Source: Synaphobranchus kaupii (taxonomy: Eukaryota > Chordata > Actinopteri > Anguilliformes > Synaphobranchidae). From it: a DNA stretch of 64,000 nucleotides. Positions 21,157-35,485 of the stretch are shown piece by piece; position 1 is the first letter of the stretch, and each line of letters starts with the position of its first letter. Made by a program: the position numbers and the translations under genes. The DNA is taken from assembly GCA_029718625.1 (NCBI GenBank), contig CM056377.1, positions 105,412,585 through 105,476,584 on the forward strand. Reading direction: 5' to 3'. The notes beneath the pieces were generated by a model. That model saw nothing but the letters and a program-made list of their open reading frames with translations, ran no database searches and was not told where the DNA came from.

Positions 21157-24100
21157 ATTTATTTTCCAAGAATCAGAATTACTTTAAGTAGGCCTATTAT
21201 TGAAACAACGTAACAGACGCTCAAACACAGTGAAAGTGTTAAGTTTGTTTTCTTGCCTAAAAGTTTGTTATTTATTTATTTTTTACTGGATAAGAATACT
21301 GACTTTACCGTTATTCGTGTTGTCTGTGTTTTTTTCATGGAACACAGAGAACGTGCATGTTGTCTTGTGTCATGTTACAAAATAAGGAACCATTGCTGCT
21401 ATAATATTGGGATCATAAAATAGTGCGTAGAGTTTTAACATAATAATCATTTAAAAATGCAATGAATGCAAATAAACTAAACCGCTTCTAGTGCTAGTTG
21501 AGGGCTGTTAAGGTGTGCAGAAATATGATCATTTTGAGAATAATATACAATATTCATTTAGGTTCAGTAGAGGAACACTGTCCATGAGTTACACATCTAT
21601 GCTGTGTCACATCATCTGTCTAATTAAAATGGTTACATTTGGAACTGAGGAATCATGTAAAACCATTATAGTTGCCCTTTAACACTATACATCCTCTCAG
21701 CCAGTCAGAACTAAATAACAATCCAGACCATTGTGTGGTTTGTTTTGGGTTAATGGGTCACTGGTGCAAAAACTGAATGCCACACACCTAATATTGAGGT
21801 GGTTGTGTCACATCTATCCATATAACAACAATAATAATAATAATAGTAATAATAATAAATAATAATAATTGTATAAATAATAAGGATTTCAAACTGGTAG
21901 CCCAAATACAAAAAACATGAATCTATATGATTGCAGGTTTCATTTTAACCACACTAATCACATGAACACTATTTTTCGCTCAACCTCCCCATCCCCTCCT
22001 CCATCAGCCTTTCCCATTTCATGTTTTTGCCACTAAACTGCATGTCAGTTTTTGAGCTCTATGTCTGGTTGAAATTTAATTAAAGGCATACTCACATATT
22101 GACCTGGTTAAAATGCCATAATGCTGCAGATTCAACTGCCATGGCTGTGTTTAATAGATCTAAGGGGTGGTAAAGACTGCCCTGGATTAGACTTTCACTT
22201 TAAACAGCAGGGGTTCTTCTTCCTACAAATCCACAAACAAACAGAATCATTTGGGCAGATAAGGAAAAAGGAACGGTTCACATTGTATCTTCTCAGCATG
22301 TGATTAAGTACAGTATTTTAAGTACATTTAAGTAAGGGTGCTTACAAACACACACACACACACACACACTTTCCTCTAGGTAATATTTTTAGTGTCCAGT
22401 AATGAACCATGAATAAACATCTGCTGAGTTTATAATGGAACTGTAATGTGTAACAATAAAGGTTGTTCATAAATGTTAAAAACATACATTCAAAAACTTT
22501 AAAAATAACTGCTTTATTTTGCCATTTTTACAGCTTTTCATACACAGAACACTTTTTAAATAAGGCTGTAATTAGAGGTTAGCAAAGTTGAACACATCAT
22601 TGACCAATAATAAACCAAATTGGCTTGATAAGCCTTGTACATCTGACTTTATCCAAATGTATTTGATTTGTGTGATCATTCATTTCTAAAGTCAGACATT
22701 CCAGCAAAAAAAAATTTTTTTCACAGATCTATTTTCTTGCAGAAAAAAAAATGTTTCTGCAAATATTATATATTTGTGTAGGGCAATGAGGTTCACAAAA
22801 CGTATCAGAAGAAGATTTTATTTTACAGGAAATAAAATAAATATCTTTATTTGTGAACATGTTACAATGCATTGCTACTTTGAATGTTGCAGATCTGTTT
22901 GTGAAAACCATTAAGGTCTTTACTCCATTGCTTGGAGTTTGTAATTACTTGGAAATGACAGAGTACAAAGCATAAAGGAGCTCTCACTTTAAATGATGCT
23001 TCAGAAATGCATTCTGACCAAATGGATAGATAAGTATTGCATGAGGATTTCTATCTGTATTAAGATTTATTGGTCAAACCACAATTGGTCCCTATAGAAC
23101 TCTCCATTCCATAAATGTCATTGTAGGCAGAGGTATCTTGTGTACATTCAGAATGTAAGTCCTCTATAGCCAATGAATGGCCTTTCATAGTCAGGATACT
23201 GTATAATTTAACACTACAGTGATTATTTATGCGCGCGTGTACTGTATGTGCGTGCGTGCGTGTGTGTGTTTCAGAGAGAGAGACAGAGAGAGAGAGTTTA
23301 GCTAACAAACAAAGCTATTTATAGAATATTTCTTGGATTATTGTTTTGTGATTGTGGTTGCGTTTTATGTTTGTAGCTGGTTGACACATCATGGTACTAT
23401 TGTTTACCACGGAAAAGAAACACAACACACGCAAATTAAGATCAAAATCATCACCAAAATGTTTCTCTATATCAATAACAGAAGTGTGATGTGTTGTCAG
23501 TTCCCCCAAACTGTAGGGGTGCATGATCATCATCATGTGCATTTGAACTATCTGCAGAAATTATCCCACTGTGTAAGTGTCATTCACCTAGTAGATAAAG
23601 AAAATGTGTGCCAGAGGACAGAAACTCAAGATGGGTGTAATTCTGAGGAGATGGCAGAAAACCATGGCGTTAGGAATCTAAAGAAACTCTAGTCTTCTCC
23701 AGAGTTAGAAGTGCCCACAAGGTGGAAGCAACCACAGTCGTGTATTTACATCAATCTGTATTTTCCTTTCTTAAAATACGAAATGCATTCCTCTTCAACA
23801 AATGCACGTTAACTAGAGATGTGTCGTCGAGATAAGGGCATTTCGTCTGAAAAATAAAATTTCAAGAGTGTCTCAATCAAGATAAGAAAGGTCAATGTCT
23901 CAGAGAGACTCTAAAGTAGCCGGGAAAGTAGGTTTTCAAGCAATGACAACATAACATTGCCTGCAGTGTTTTAACCGATTTAAAGAAACAGTGCTTTCAC
24001 AAATAAACAAACACAAAATCATTGTTAAATCTATGGATAGTAATAATTTATGTATGATAATTAATTGCATGAAATAAAAATGATTAGTGTTCTCAAATAT

Positions 24101-25602
24101 ATTGGGTGGGTAAAGTGTCACACTGTCGTATAGTTTCTGTGCCATTGTTACCCTTGAAAGGATTCATCGGGAAGGATCTACACCCCTTCCCCCAGCACTG
24201 CTTCTCTACTTTTTGTATAAAAAATTTATTCAAAAGGCATAATGTATAAAGGCCTGCTGTAGAAATGTATCAGCTACAGTGAAATGGGTTTATGTTTTAA
24301 AGTCACACCACCTACCTCAGTAACTGTAATATAAACACCAAATCAGAGTATTACATTACTGTTACTAAGGCAACCCCACTCCCACCCATTACCTCTGCTC
24401 AGTACAGCAAAATATGCAAGGTATGCGCAAAGTACTTACACATACATCATTGAAACCTTAAAAAAACATTTAAATGAGTTTTCATTTTCAGATTTACAAT
24501 GTACATTTCAACGTACATTGAAAATGAAAAAGAAACACTAATGTGCAGACCAGAGAGACAAGCATTACGATACAAACAATGGGTGAATTCAGACCAGAAG
24601 GAGCACACCATAATCAGACGCATTGCTGACACGCAAGCAGACACATTTTTAGGTTTAATAAAGAACACAATTCTATATAAGAAAGCTGACGCTGATCTTT
24701 GTACTTAAGACTTATTTCATATCTTTGTTATGGCATCACTAAAGCCTCCAGGTGAGAGAATAATCCTTACACTTCCTCAGCATTCCCAAATTTCCCACTT
24801 CTCTGCAGCGATTCTGGTTAAGTGACAGAGGATAAACAACAATCGAATCCCAAAGCATGACCAATTGCATCCTTCAATTTGATTCGATATGCTGAGAGGT
24901 GCTTCATCCACCCCACCCGAAACCCATGCCACCATCAATTTATGCCTTTGCCAAGCTTCTTTTCGCCAGAAAAAAACACAAATACAGCTCCTTCACCTTA
25001 AAAAGCCCTTAATTACAATGCATCTATGACATGGGAAAGTGGCTAGTTGTATGTGACAGTAATATATAGTCTCCTCATGAAGCTTAACTTGGTATATCTT
25101 GGTTTAACTTTCAAATACTTCCTATTTCTATATCTGCAGAAGGCCACATTTTCCTCCATTGTAGTTGACTCCTCATCCTTATTGCACTCGTAGCTCAAGG
25201 TCTCATAAGCACCAAATTTACCATATATGGAACGTCATGGTTTCTGTTTTTTAGCATCAGAACCTCTTAATTACTCAATTATCTTCAGCCATACAATCTC
25301 AAAAGCTTTGGTATCTTTGTGTGAAAATGAAAGAGAGAAAAAAACAAGTAATATGGCAAAGACAAATTGGAAAGCAAGGTACTTAGTCTTCCATCACAAA
25401 AAAGGTTTCAAGTTATTGAGTTCCTCTTATGCTTCAGAGCATGTCTATGCAATTCTGATCTTTTTTTGGGGGATATTAAAATGTTTGCAATTGCTCTGGT
25501 GTCAAGTATGCCTCGTATACATACATAATATAAATGACCAATAATCATTACTTTGCTATTGATAACATCATCTTAGGCAAAGACAGAATATAGATACCAA
25601 TA
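21157..25602. other. Quiet AT-rich DNA with microsatellites
   Basis: Contains an (ATA/ATT)n-like tract at 21825-21870, (CA)n at 22350-22370 and TG plus GA tracts at 23234-23294. A local hairpin at about 24480-24535 pairs 'TTTTCATTTTCA' with 'TGAAAATGAAAA'. No gene; frames up to 119 codons (23333-23692) have no recognisable domain. 24720-25020 is non-repetitive and less AT-rich. Confidence 0.45.
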
Positions 25603-25690
25603 TAATAATACATTTTATTTATATAGCTCCTCTCATACAAGGAATCAAGCAGCTTAAGGTGCTTCACAATGGAGTAAAAGTGAGAAGTGC
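25603..25690 (-). mobile_element. LINE 3'-tail fragment (CR1/L2-like)
   Basis: 'CATTTTATTTATATAGCTCC' followed by 'GCTTAAGGTGCTTCACAA' is the reverse complement of a common fish LINE tail (GTGAAGCACTTTG... then GCGCTATATAAATAAA-like). Only the last 90 bp remain. Confidence 0.55.
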
Positions 25691-28600
25691 AGACATATAC
25701 TGAAGTATTTAAATGGATTAGGAATATGAAAATTGAAGTTCAAGTTTCTTTCTTTCAAAGATTATGGTGTAAGTATGGGGAATTAATTTAACCATGGTGC
25801 TTCTGCTCAATTTATTTAAAAAAATAAATTCCCTTGTATTATTCTTTTTTCAACTTCAAATTCGCTTATGAATAATAATGTTCACCTTTGATTACCACTG
25901 ATGTGTGTATGGGAGTAGTCTTGGGGAAAAACTTGAGTTTCTCAAGACTGCTTGACTTTCCCTCACTGGAATAAATTGGGACCATATGGTGAGATGACAG
26001 GATCACTCATAATGTTCTGTGTACCTGCACAGCACATTAATCATTGTGGGAGATTCCTTCCCTTTCATCATACAGGAATTTCCAAAAAAGCCTTGTCTTT
26101 AAATTTCTTCACACATTTACTATAATGACATTTATAGTCATCCTGGATTTCAAACCAATCCGACTAAGTTAATGTTGTGCATTTTTGTCTTTCGGTACAT
26201 TATTTTGTTTTCTGTGCTCGGGAGCTGCAATGTAATTGTGCCAAAAATGTTTTTGTTTTTTTTATACAAAATTTAATATCACCGTAATGTTGCCAATTTG
26301 TATATATTTTAAAATATTTCTAATTAAAGTTCAGCCATTCATTTTATATGTATATATATATATGCACATTATAAAATATATATAAAAGTGTAAAAGCTGC
26401 CCTAGTGCCTTGCTAGCCCTGCCTCATGTGTAGTCCTCTGACCTGAAATAATGGTATGTATAATTATGGTTCCAGAAAAAAAACGCATGTGGTACGAATG
26501 CCGTCATATGACAGATTATTAATGACACCTACCTTTCTGTACAGGCTAATGAGGGCTCCATTGAGTGGTTGCTGCAGGTAAAACAGAGCAGATGATGTAG
26601 TGAAAGTGACTCCATTCATTCAGCATTGGCAACAAGCAGCTCTATAGGAAGGCAGAAGAAATTAGAGGCCATGGGGGTACAGAAAAGCGGGGGGTGGAAA
26701 GTGAGGGAGTGACCCTCTATAGTGATGGTCTCTTGGAGAATCAAACATGCCCTATTTGTGGAGCCCAGTGCAAGTGATTTGCATTGATTATCTCCCCTTC
26801 AACAGATACATTTAAATCAATGTGGCACAGCGGAGCAGGACAAAAGTGTGAGAAAGTGTGCTGTGAAAAGAGTGGAGTGCGTGAAAGAGCTGCTATAGCC
26901 ATAGACAGACAGGAGGAGCTATAGCTCCCCCTTCATGCCAAACTGGTGAGATAAGGCCTCCAGTACCGCAGCACAGAGAGCAGATAGGACTCAGTTTTGG
27001 TTCAGTTCACTCTCCCTTTATGGAACTTTCACTATACTACACATGTAAAAGATATATAATGTTAACTACACATTATCATTTAAAACTGAGAAAACCTCAG
27101 ATTTCGGCACATCATTTTTGGAATTTTAATATTTTCCTTTAATTGTGAGAGACACCTTTATTTTATGGTACTGGAGTAACATTTCAGTCAAATTGCAATC
27201 AACAGGTATAGCTATTTTCACATGTTTCCACACAGTGTATGTAGATGTTCAACAAAACCCTCCCATCTTGTTATTCTGTGATTTGAAAATGTTCATGAAT
27301 ATTGCATAGTTGGGGATTCTGAACTAAGATGGATGGAATGATCTGTGTCAGTTTTTAAGTAGGTCACGTGAAAATGATAAACTAATTAATGCATGTTACC
27401 TTCAAGATTGTAATCATGAAGCCTGTCAAAGACAAACACGGTTTTGAAAGAAGAAAATGGCTGAATGGAATGACAACACTCATTTCAAGCCAATGTTATG
27501 TTTTTGCTTCCTTCTAATGTCAGAACATGTGATTAGTATCTGGCATGTTGTAATTCCCATTACCAGGGTAAGGGAAACTAACCTCTTTATAAAAAAGTAT
27601 GAGGCATATACATGAGCAGGGTTTTCAACTCTCTCATATTATATACCATCAATGTAAATATTTTTATTTGATTTTCAAAATACACATCCAACATATATAA
27701 ACAACTATATACTATTTATAAAGATAGATCATAATTTCAGATTTGATATGGACATTCTTATTCACATGGATGCAATATGTTCCTGGACAAAAAGTGTAAT
27801 GTTATTATTATTGGTATTAATATTGATGGTGACGATGTTGGTGATTATGTTTATTTTAATGCATTTTATGATCATGTCAAGCTATTTATAAAAGAAAGGT
27901 TTTCTGACTTGAAGATGTCTTTGAAGGTTATCAAGTTATCAAAATCATTTGAATAAAAGTAATTTGAGAGCAACTGTAATAACATTTCCTGATTGTGCAG
28001 AAGCAATGTGTATAAACACAGAAATATTGAAATTGCAGCCTATTATTTTTGGACTGTGCAGTATCCAAACACTTTCTGCTTACCTTGTGGATAAAACACA
28101 CACAAAATGATATGAAATGAACTAATCAAGAAACAATTTAGAAGGTTTAGCATCTTCAATGAATAGTAAGTCCAGGACAAATTCAGTCAGTGAAACGACA
28201 TCATAAATATTGACATATTTACATTTCTGGCGACAATGTAAACACAACCCAAGCCTAGCACTGCCAAGAATAATAAGCCTCACTTTCTGATTGGCTGGAG
28301 CCATGTTTTCTTTTCTTTTTTTTTCTTCTTCTTTCCATATAACTCATTGATAATTTCTTCTTGAGCTGCAGATGCAGAGGACAATGATCAAAGTGACTGT
28401 CATGTGCTGTCAGTTGAATACAGACGAGAAGTGTTTCTCTGCAATACATTATTTTGCCATGCCTGATGAAAGACTGTGTACTAGGGGATGCAGATGGTTT
28501 GGAAGTGGGAGAGAATGTGGCAGGAACAAACCAATCCTGAATTTAAACCTACACCTTACAAAAGTATTATCAGCTGATCCTTAATGCTTAGATATTCTAT

Positions 28601-31244
28601 TAATAATAATAAGAATGACAAAAATACTGTACATGTGTACATACTGCATGAAGACAAACATAGTTTCAGTGTATGTCCCCTATTTGCATCTGGGAAATAA
28701 ATTAATTAATTAGAAAATCACAAATAGAGAAACATGCCACTTTCATTGTTTGAATTCCAAACACCATACTTAGCTAATTGAATTCAACCTCTAGTTAATG
28801 AATTAATGAATTCCCTTTGCTATTTACAACTGCAGGTTCAGAGAGTGATGGAGCAATGGCATAAAGGCACAAGCTGCATACAAAACAAAGACACAAATTT
28901 CATTTAGATATCACAATCACTAAACATTTTACGGGCCTTGAAATGGCTCCAATATCCTTAACTATAGATATGGTCACTGTTTGATACTGTATTTGTGCTC
29001 AGAAATGTGTCCAACAGTGCAAAACAAATTTAGTAGAATAATCTATGTCTGGATTGAGCATTTCTTGCCAAAGAATATATTTCATTTACACATGCAATAT
29101 AGATTATATCACAATTTTATTATTGAAAAGTAAAGGTCCTTTACTGCTGAATAGATACATGTCTTCTGTGGTCTCCTGAGGTCTTTACTAAATTTGTATG
29201 CAGTTTTTGACTGAGTGATGAGTGTATATCTTGAAAATGTAGGCCCACCCCCTTCACATTAAAAACACATCAAAAGAGTCATACTTAAAAATCCACCTGG
29301 GTGACAAAGACTCTCACACAGGTAAAACGCTGTGAACAGCTTACTGGGTGGAATGCCAGTTGTGAAGTGTGATGCAAATAAAACAACAGTTGTGATTCTG
29401 TAATAATTCCAAACAAAGAGCAGAATTCAGAGTAGGTTCCTTCTGCAGCCTCAAGAACAAATCATTTATTTAAAATACAATTTAATCATATAATAAATAA
29501 TAAATGTTCCAATAAAAATATTGTGACCATCACTGACACATAAGTATGCCTGAAATACAAAAATGCTAAAATGTTCACCATTCTGCTACTTAAATGTCTG
29601 AAATTTGAAATTAGTGGTTAACAAAATACAATAGAAAATCACAGAATTGAATGGCATTATGTCCAAAGCTCTGTAACCTACATTTCTCTGGCTTCTCTGT
29701 CTGTCTCACATTAACATAACTATATTGAACAAGATAAAGATAAATTGTAAATATTACGCATGAATATTGTACGCACACACCTACACACATAGGCACACAT
29801 TTTCTAATAATAATCTACAGCACATCAGAATGAGTAAAAGCATTTATCCTGAAAGCACAGATTACCTTGGATCATCTACCAAACAGAACAGAAAGTGCTT
29901 GGCCCCCATCCCTGACCTTTCTGAGTTACACATCCAAGGGAGATTATAGCTTCAGACTACAAAGAGGTTGAAATAGACACACCAAAACAAGTATAACTAC
30001 TATGTCTGAAACTGCCTTTTGTTCACCAAAGGGATAGTGTTGTAATGCTGAGGAATCGAAAAACGAAAGCCCACTGATAAATGTTGTTTGAATGAAACTG
30101 TCTACCTGTCTAACCATTGTCTACACGGTTCAAAATGCAGGTTTTCAATATCGAATGCAGCCATTTGTCTTCTGTGAACAGAAGGCGCACCATAAGTCTG
30201 ACTCAAGCGTACCCTCTTCTCTCTCTGAGTGCGCAACAGCAGTGAAGCATAAGAACTGAACTACAGAGGATCCCGCTGTTTAGCAAACATCCCTGCTTTG
30301 GGGATGTATTCATTATTCAAGAGAAAGGACCACGGCAACCTCACTTGATTACATGGCTGAAAACGGGCGGCTTATCAGAGGTTCATATGAAGATATTGCT
30401 CATCCAGCTTCACCCACCTGGAGTAACCAGAATTTTTTCAACACCAGGTACCTTGTGTGTACCTTTCTACAATAATTTTGTTTGCCCAATAAATAAATTA
30501 CATTTCACATGAAGGGAGGTTCTATTTATATTAGTAATGAGCACAGTGCTGGCTACTAGCTGGATAGATACTGTGTGTATCACCATACAGAATGCCTTCC
30601 ATAAGTGTAACCCTATACTACCTGCAGCTAATTGCAAAAATCATATAGTTCAAAAATGCATGCCCTGGAAGTGTTTTATTCCACTGGTAACTGCTTCCCT
30701 CACCTTTTTACATAGTCGATACTGGGAATAGGATGGGATAATGTTCTCAAAATATTTTCTAGAGAAGGATCTTTAGGATGCACATTTATGGAAAATTACT
30801 GATGGTTTGTTTCATCCAGTTTGAATAAAAACAGTACCATGGTTGATTAATTGTTGTTTTAAATTCAATTTTCTTTATCCGTGTAACTCAATAAGAAATT
30901 AGATTTTTTAACTACACATTTAAGTACTGAGTAATTATGTTATAATTAACATATAAAGTAATTATGTAAGGACATGAAATGTAATTGGGGTTGTTAAATA
31001 ACACTAGGAAATGTATATTTAAAAAGTACTTTTCTTCCAGATTGAAAAACATCTGAATTATATGTGTTATTGGACCATCTGATTCCAAGTTGTAGATGGA
31101 TTATATGCACTAATAACTGTATAATTCAACAAAAATAGGTAAAAATATGATCGTTGTCTGGTTCTTATATTTCCTTTTCCCAGGGAGTTGAATAATCAGT
31201 CTTGTCTGCTATTATAGAACTAAGTACACAGTGAATACACAGTA
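25691..31244. other. Quiet AT-rich DNA, no gene seen
   Basis: (TA)n at about 26346-26366. 26540-27010 and 30120-30430 are relatively less AT-rich, non-repetitive blocks and could be regulatory or conserved DNA (inference). No multi-exon coding pattern was found on either strand. Confidence 0.4.
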
Positions 31245-31350
31245 AAATGTCCAGTGTTAATTCAAATCTAACAGAGTTTATATGAGCCTACCCTGGCCAG
31301 ATTAGGCTCATATGTACTCTGTTTTTTATTTTACTATGTATCAGCGGAAA
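31245..31350. repeat. Palindromic MITE relic
   Basis: Arms 'ACAGAGTTTATATGAGCCTA' (31271-31290) and 'TAGGCTCATATGTACTCTGT' (31303-31322) pair at 18 of 20 positions, within a longer degenerate inverted repeat. The core resembles the 19471-19599 element. Confidence 0.75.
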
Positions 31351-34300
31351 GTACTGCTTTAATGAAACTTTAACACATTGACAATGATCCAGGAAAGGTA
31401 AGTGGGTTCACAGATAAGGACACATGAAGCAATGTGTTTTGTGACAAAGACATTTATTTTCTCTAAAATAGATGAATTGGAATTTCCATACCCCTCCACC
31501 CGCTTTTATGTAGCTAAGTAATAGATACACCAAACCTTCTGCCTAGTTTGTCATTTTCTTTTGCTGCAAAATCCAAAATAAGTTCATTGTTTATACAGTA
31601 ACGGGTATCCTGGCAATCAGGATAAGGAATGGTTTGCATCCATTCCAGCATAATGTCCTGAATTCACAGGGGGGCAGCTGCAGCAGCATAGAGGGAACTG
31701 CAGCAAGGAAGCCCACACTTTCAGTACACAATCCAAACAGAGCTCTAATGTGTCCCAAGGGTGCTGGGGCTGAAACCTGAAGTGGAAGGAGAAAAATGCT
31801 AAAAACAGGCAACAGGGGGCCCCTTCTGTTTCCTGACTCAATTTCAGTACATTAGAGACCGGAACATCCATTAGATATTCCCCAAACTACTGAACGCGCT
31901 CCTATTTTTTAAATCCAACATCAACGTCTGTCTTCATCCCTTTGGAAGGATACACCACATTAACTGAGTGACTAATCATCGCAATAAAGTTAAGCATTAA
32001 AACATTTGTAATCTTTTAAGATTATGTTGCCAAAAAACATCCACGCGGCAGGCAGGTCCTGAAAATTCTGAACAAAGCAGACTTTGTGACCTTGATGTAC
32101 TTATCTCTATGACCCTAGTTTGTCGTACATACCTCTGTATGTATCCTCACAATTTGTTTCTGAACTTGCCTGACCTACATTTGTCCTGGTACCTAGCCTT
32201 GCTGGCTATAAATGTACTCTCAATGTTGACAGCTTACTTTAGGCTGGATATTGTTCTCTAAGCCCATATCAGGATAATTTCAAAAGACGTACACCTAATT
32301 ACTACTATCATAATGACAGACCAATAGAATTGAATTGAAACGATTTTGAGATATACCCACACCTCTGACACTTAATAAAATGAATTAAACATTTTCCAAG
32401 GTTGAATGCAGCTGAACAACATTTTCCTTTTAGTTGACCTTGTGCATGGACACTCAAGTAAAGTAATAGTGGAGAAAAAACGCATAATGTAAACGGTAGA
32501 ACTAAAGGAAATGTTTTATGAGCCTGCAGTATGAAATGCTTTTGCTTTTAAATAACACAATATACACTGTATTAAAAAAATAGTTGAAATACAGCATCTC
32601 AGGTATCATTAAATTTAGCTTATTTATATCCAAACCAGTCACTGGCCATTTGGACTGTGTCACTTTATTCCACAACAGGATCACAACACGCATTGCTTTC
32701 ATTTCCCAGGAACCTCTTGCTGAATAGACAGATACAGACACTGAGGGCAAAGGTCTCTCTCTCAAAAATGATTTCTTACAGATGGTACAGCCATTAAATC
32801 TAAGTCCGGCAGATCATTAATTTTCCAGATAATAAAGCTGATCCTGTTAGCACCTTTTTATCTTTATGTGCTAGGAACACAGCTGTGCTCCCGTCAAATG
32901 GGGAATGACAGTCGCACCACTGTACATCATTGAGACTATAGAGTTTTGTTGAGTGTGCCGAGCAATAATTAAATATTAATTCAGACACAAAAATTAAGTG
33001 GTTTAAAAAAGTCTGTTGTCCATCCCCCTGAGTGTTTTTTCTGACATTGATGTCTGCTCCGAATGCATCTATTCTTAGACGGGCAAAACCACTGGTAATG
33101 TGACCTAAGTAACTGTCTGCTGGCTTAGGAGAAAATGAAAACGCATTTGGGTTTGGGTCTTTTAACGTCTGTCCATCTCGGGCATCTGCATTTGTGGACC
33201 CATTATGCTTCACATGCCATCAATCATAATTTTGAATTAAATGATGAGGGGATTTCATGAATAGCTCAAAAATGTGAAATGGGTTACGCTCTTTGAAAAT
33301 TGATTGATATCATTGCCTTATTATTTAATGCTTTATTGAAATAAAAAATTTTAAATAGTGAATTAGAAGTTTAAATAAAACTATTTGAAATGCTTAAATT
33401 ATATCAGAGATGAATTTTCTTTCTAAGACTCTTTAAAATAGTAATTTCAAAGCTTATTTAATAAATCACCCAATCACCCATTCTTATAGTGAAATTAACA
33501 AGTTTCCCCCTTCAAGTGATGCTGGGAATGGTACAGTGGTAATGGTTTGCTTGAATTTTTTTGGTTTTCTTTTTGAATTTTCAATATAAATTTAGCACTT
33601 TCCAATTAAATGTTGACTTGTGGAAGATATGACAACAATATAATTACTTTCAACTTCCTTTGAGGAACAATGTGAACTGTATTGATACTTCTAGAATAAT
33701 TTACGGAATAACTTCATTGATACCTTATTATTGTTATAATTATAAGACATTTGTCACCTTTTACTTGGTGTCAATATTCTTCAAAGTAAGTTATTTTAGT
33801 ACTTATTCTACAAGCAATGTGTTGCTGTGCACCATTTCCTGAAGATAGAGGAATGTCTAAACTTGATAAAAAACTACATTTTGGTAAATTCATCTAACTT
33901 AGAGGGGAAAAATCAAATATAATTTGTGGGTGTGTGTTCACACAATTACATGATCTACAAAAAACAGACATTTATAATAGTACAGTACATTGAATACATT
34001 CATGTTGGTAATGTTCATTACATAATATACCATATGTAGCAACCCAAGATGTGCAATAGGAAAAAAACTATTAAAAACCCACAAAAATAGAGGGAAGATT
34101 AAAAACACAACTGTATGAGAACACAACCCTGGTTTCTACACACGAGACATATCTTGTGGTTGCAGCCAATGCCTGATAATGCCAAATCCCAGTAAAATAT
34201 GTATGAATGCTGGCCTTAAGGGTAATTTCTATGCATTGTGTGTACACTACTTATGGCTTCATGTTTACTGTCTTTGCTTTCTTTAGTTTGCACAGTGTTA

Positions 34301-34499
34301 TGATTTAATGCATTTTACCATGACGACTTGAAGCTTTTGTTTATGCACTTACTTTTTTTATTTTTTTATGTACAAAGTCAATACAAAAACCAATAAAGCC
34401 TTAACACAATTAAAAATGTACAAGTCACCATGGTAAATTTCAAATCAAACTAAGGAAAGTAAATAAAGTAAGAATGAGTAAAACGTAAGCATGTTTTAA
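31351..34499. other. Non-coding DNA with a 137-codon open frame of doubtful meaning
   Basis: The minus-strand frame at 32800-33213 (137 codons) is the longest one outside repeats, but no domain, signal peptide or splice context was recognised. It lies in a non-repetitive block of balanced composition, which raises conserved noncoding DNA as an alternative. The rest of the interval is AT-rich and unremarkable. Confidence 0.35.
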
Positions 34500-34545
34500 C
34501 ACAGTAGTGTTTTGAGGGATCGCTCTACAGACTGAGCTACACGTG
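34500..34545 (-). repeat. tRNA-like A-box fragment
   Basis: The minus strand reads 'GTGTAGCTCAGTCTGTAGAG', like the D-arm/A box of a tRNA or tRNA-derived SINE. No matching B box or acceptor stem follows within tRNA distance, so it is not a tRNA gene. Confidence 0.35.
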
Positions 34546-35477
34546 TAATATTCTTCTTGGGAGCCAGTGAGGAAATGAGACAGGTTTGGGAAACTGTGAG
34601 ATGGCCAGAGGTTGCCGAGTATGGAGCTTGTGCAGGGGTGTAAGGTCTGCAGGCAGGAAGGAGCTGTCCCCTTTTCTTCCTGGTGGGTTGGCTCAAGGGT
34701 GTTCTATTTCATGCCAGCAGCAATTTAAAGCAAGTGAAGAGAGACAAGGGACCCAATTAATCAAACACTACATGATCAAATTAAGTGTGAGCATACATTT
34801 CCATAGAAAGTGTTGGACATAACAATACTACTATGAATGTACCAAGGTCACCAAACATGAAAGTATTGTTCACCTTTTTGCATTTTTGTAAGCCTGATAA
34901 CTAATACAGCAGTAGAGGTAATATTCAAACTGTTCTTACATCTCAGACATGAAGACATTCTAAGAAAGGCATTAGAACAGTTTTTATATAAAGTTGGTGC
35001 TGTACTGATATTTATATGAAATTGGTGCATTAAGGCAATCTAATTTAGATTAGATTACATTTCTTTATGTTCCTACAAGGGTATTGTTTACATTTTTTAA
35101 AAATGCTAATATTATGTAATTAACTATCCAGTATTATTCTGTTACTACCTTGAATAGAATAATTATTTGATTTAAATGATTAAAACATTTCAGACCAAAC
35201 AATGATTCTGTTGAAAGCAGTAAGATAATAATGTTGATAGTTAATAGAGAATGTGATGACAACAAAAAGACAAACATGTTTCTCCTGTATCCTTTCTGTC
35301 ATAGTTCATGCATCTCTGTTCACAGCTTTTGAGGCATTTCTTTACATCAGCCATCGTAATCTAGACCGACTTGCAGAGAACGCATTTTACAAATGCACAT
35401 AATCCATCTAGACAGCTAGATTTTTACAGGAGCAATTGAGGCGAATTGTCTTGCTAAAAGGTACCAGAGAAGATCAA
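34546..35477. other. Non-coding AT-rich DNA, no feature seen
   Basis: No gene or recognisable repeat. Confidence 0.45.
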
Positions 35478-35485
35478 CACCTCAC

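Noticed and set aside
34500..34545. tRNA gene on the minus strand
   Set aside because: Only an A-box-like stretch is present; no B box, T arm or paired acceptor stem at tRNA spacing.
33213..35477. Search for a multi-exon host gene in the quiet region
   Set aside because: No run of frames with splice-compatible ends or protein-like composition was found on either strand.
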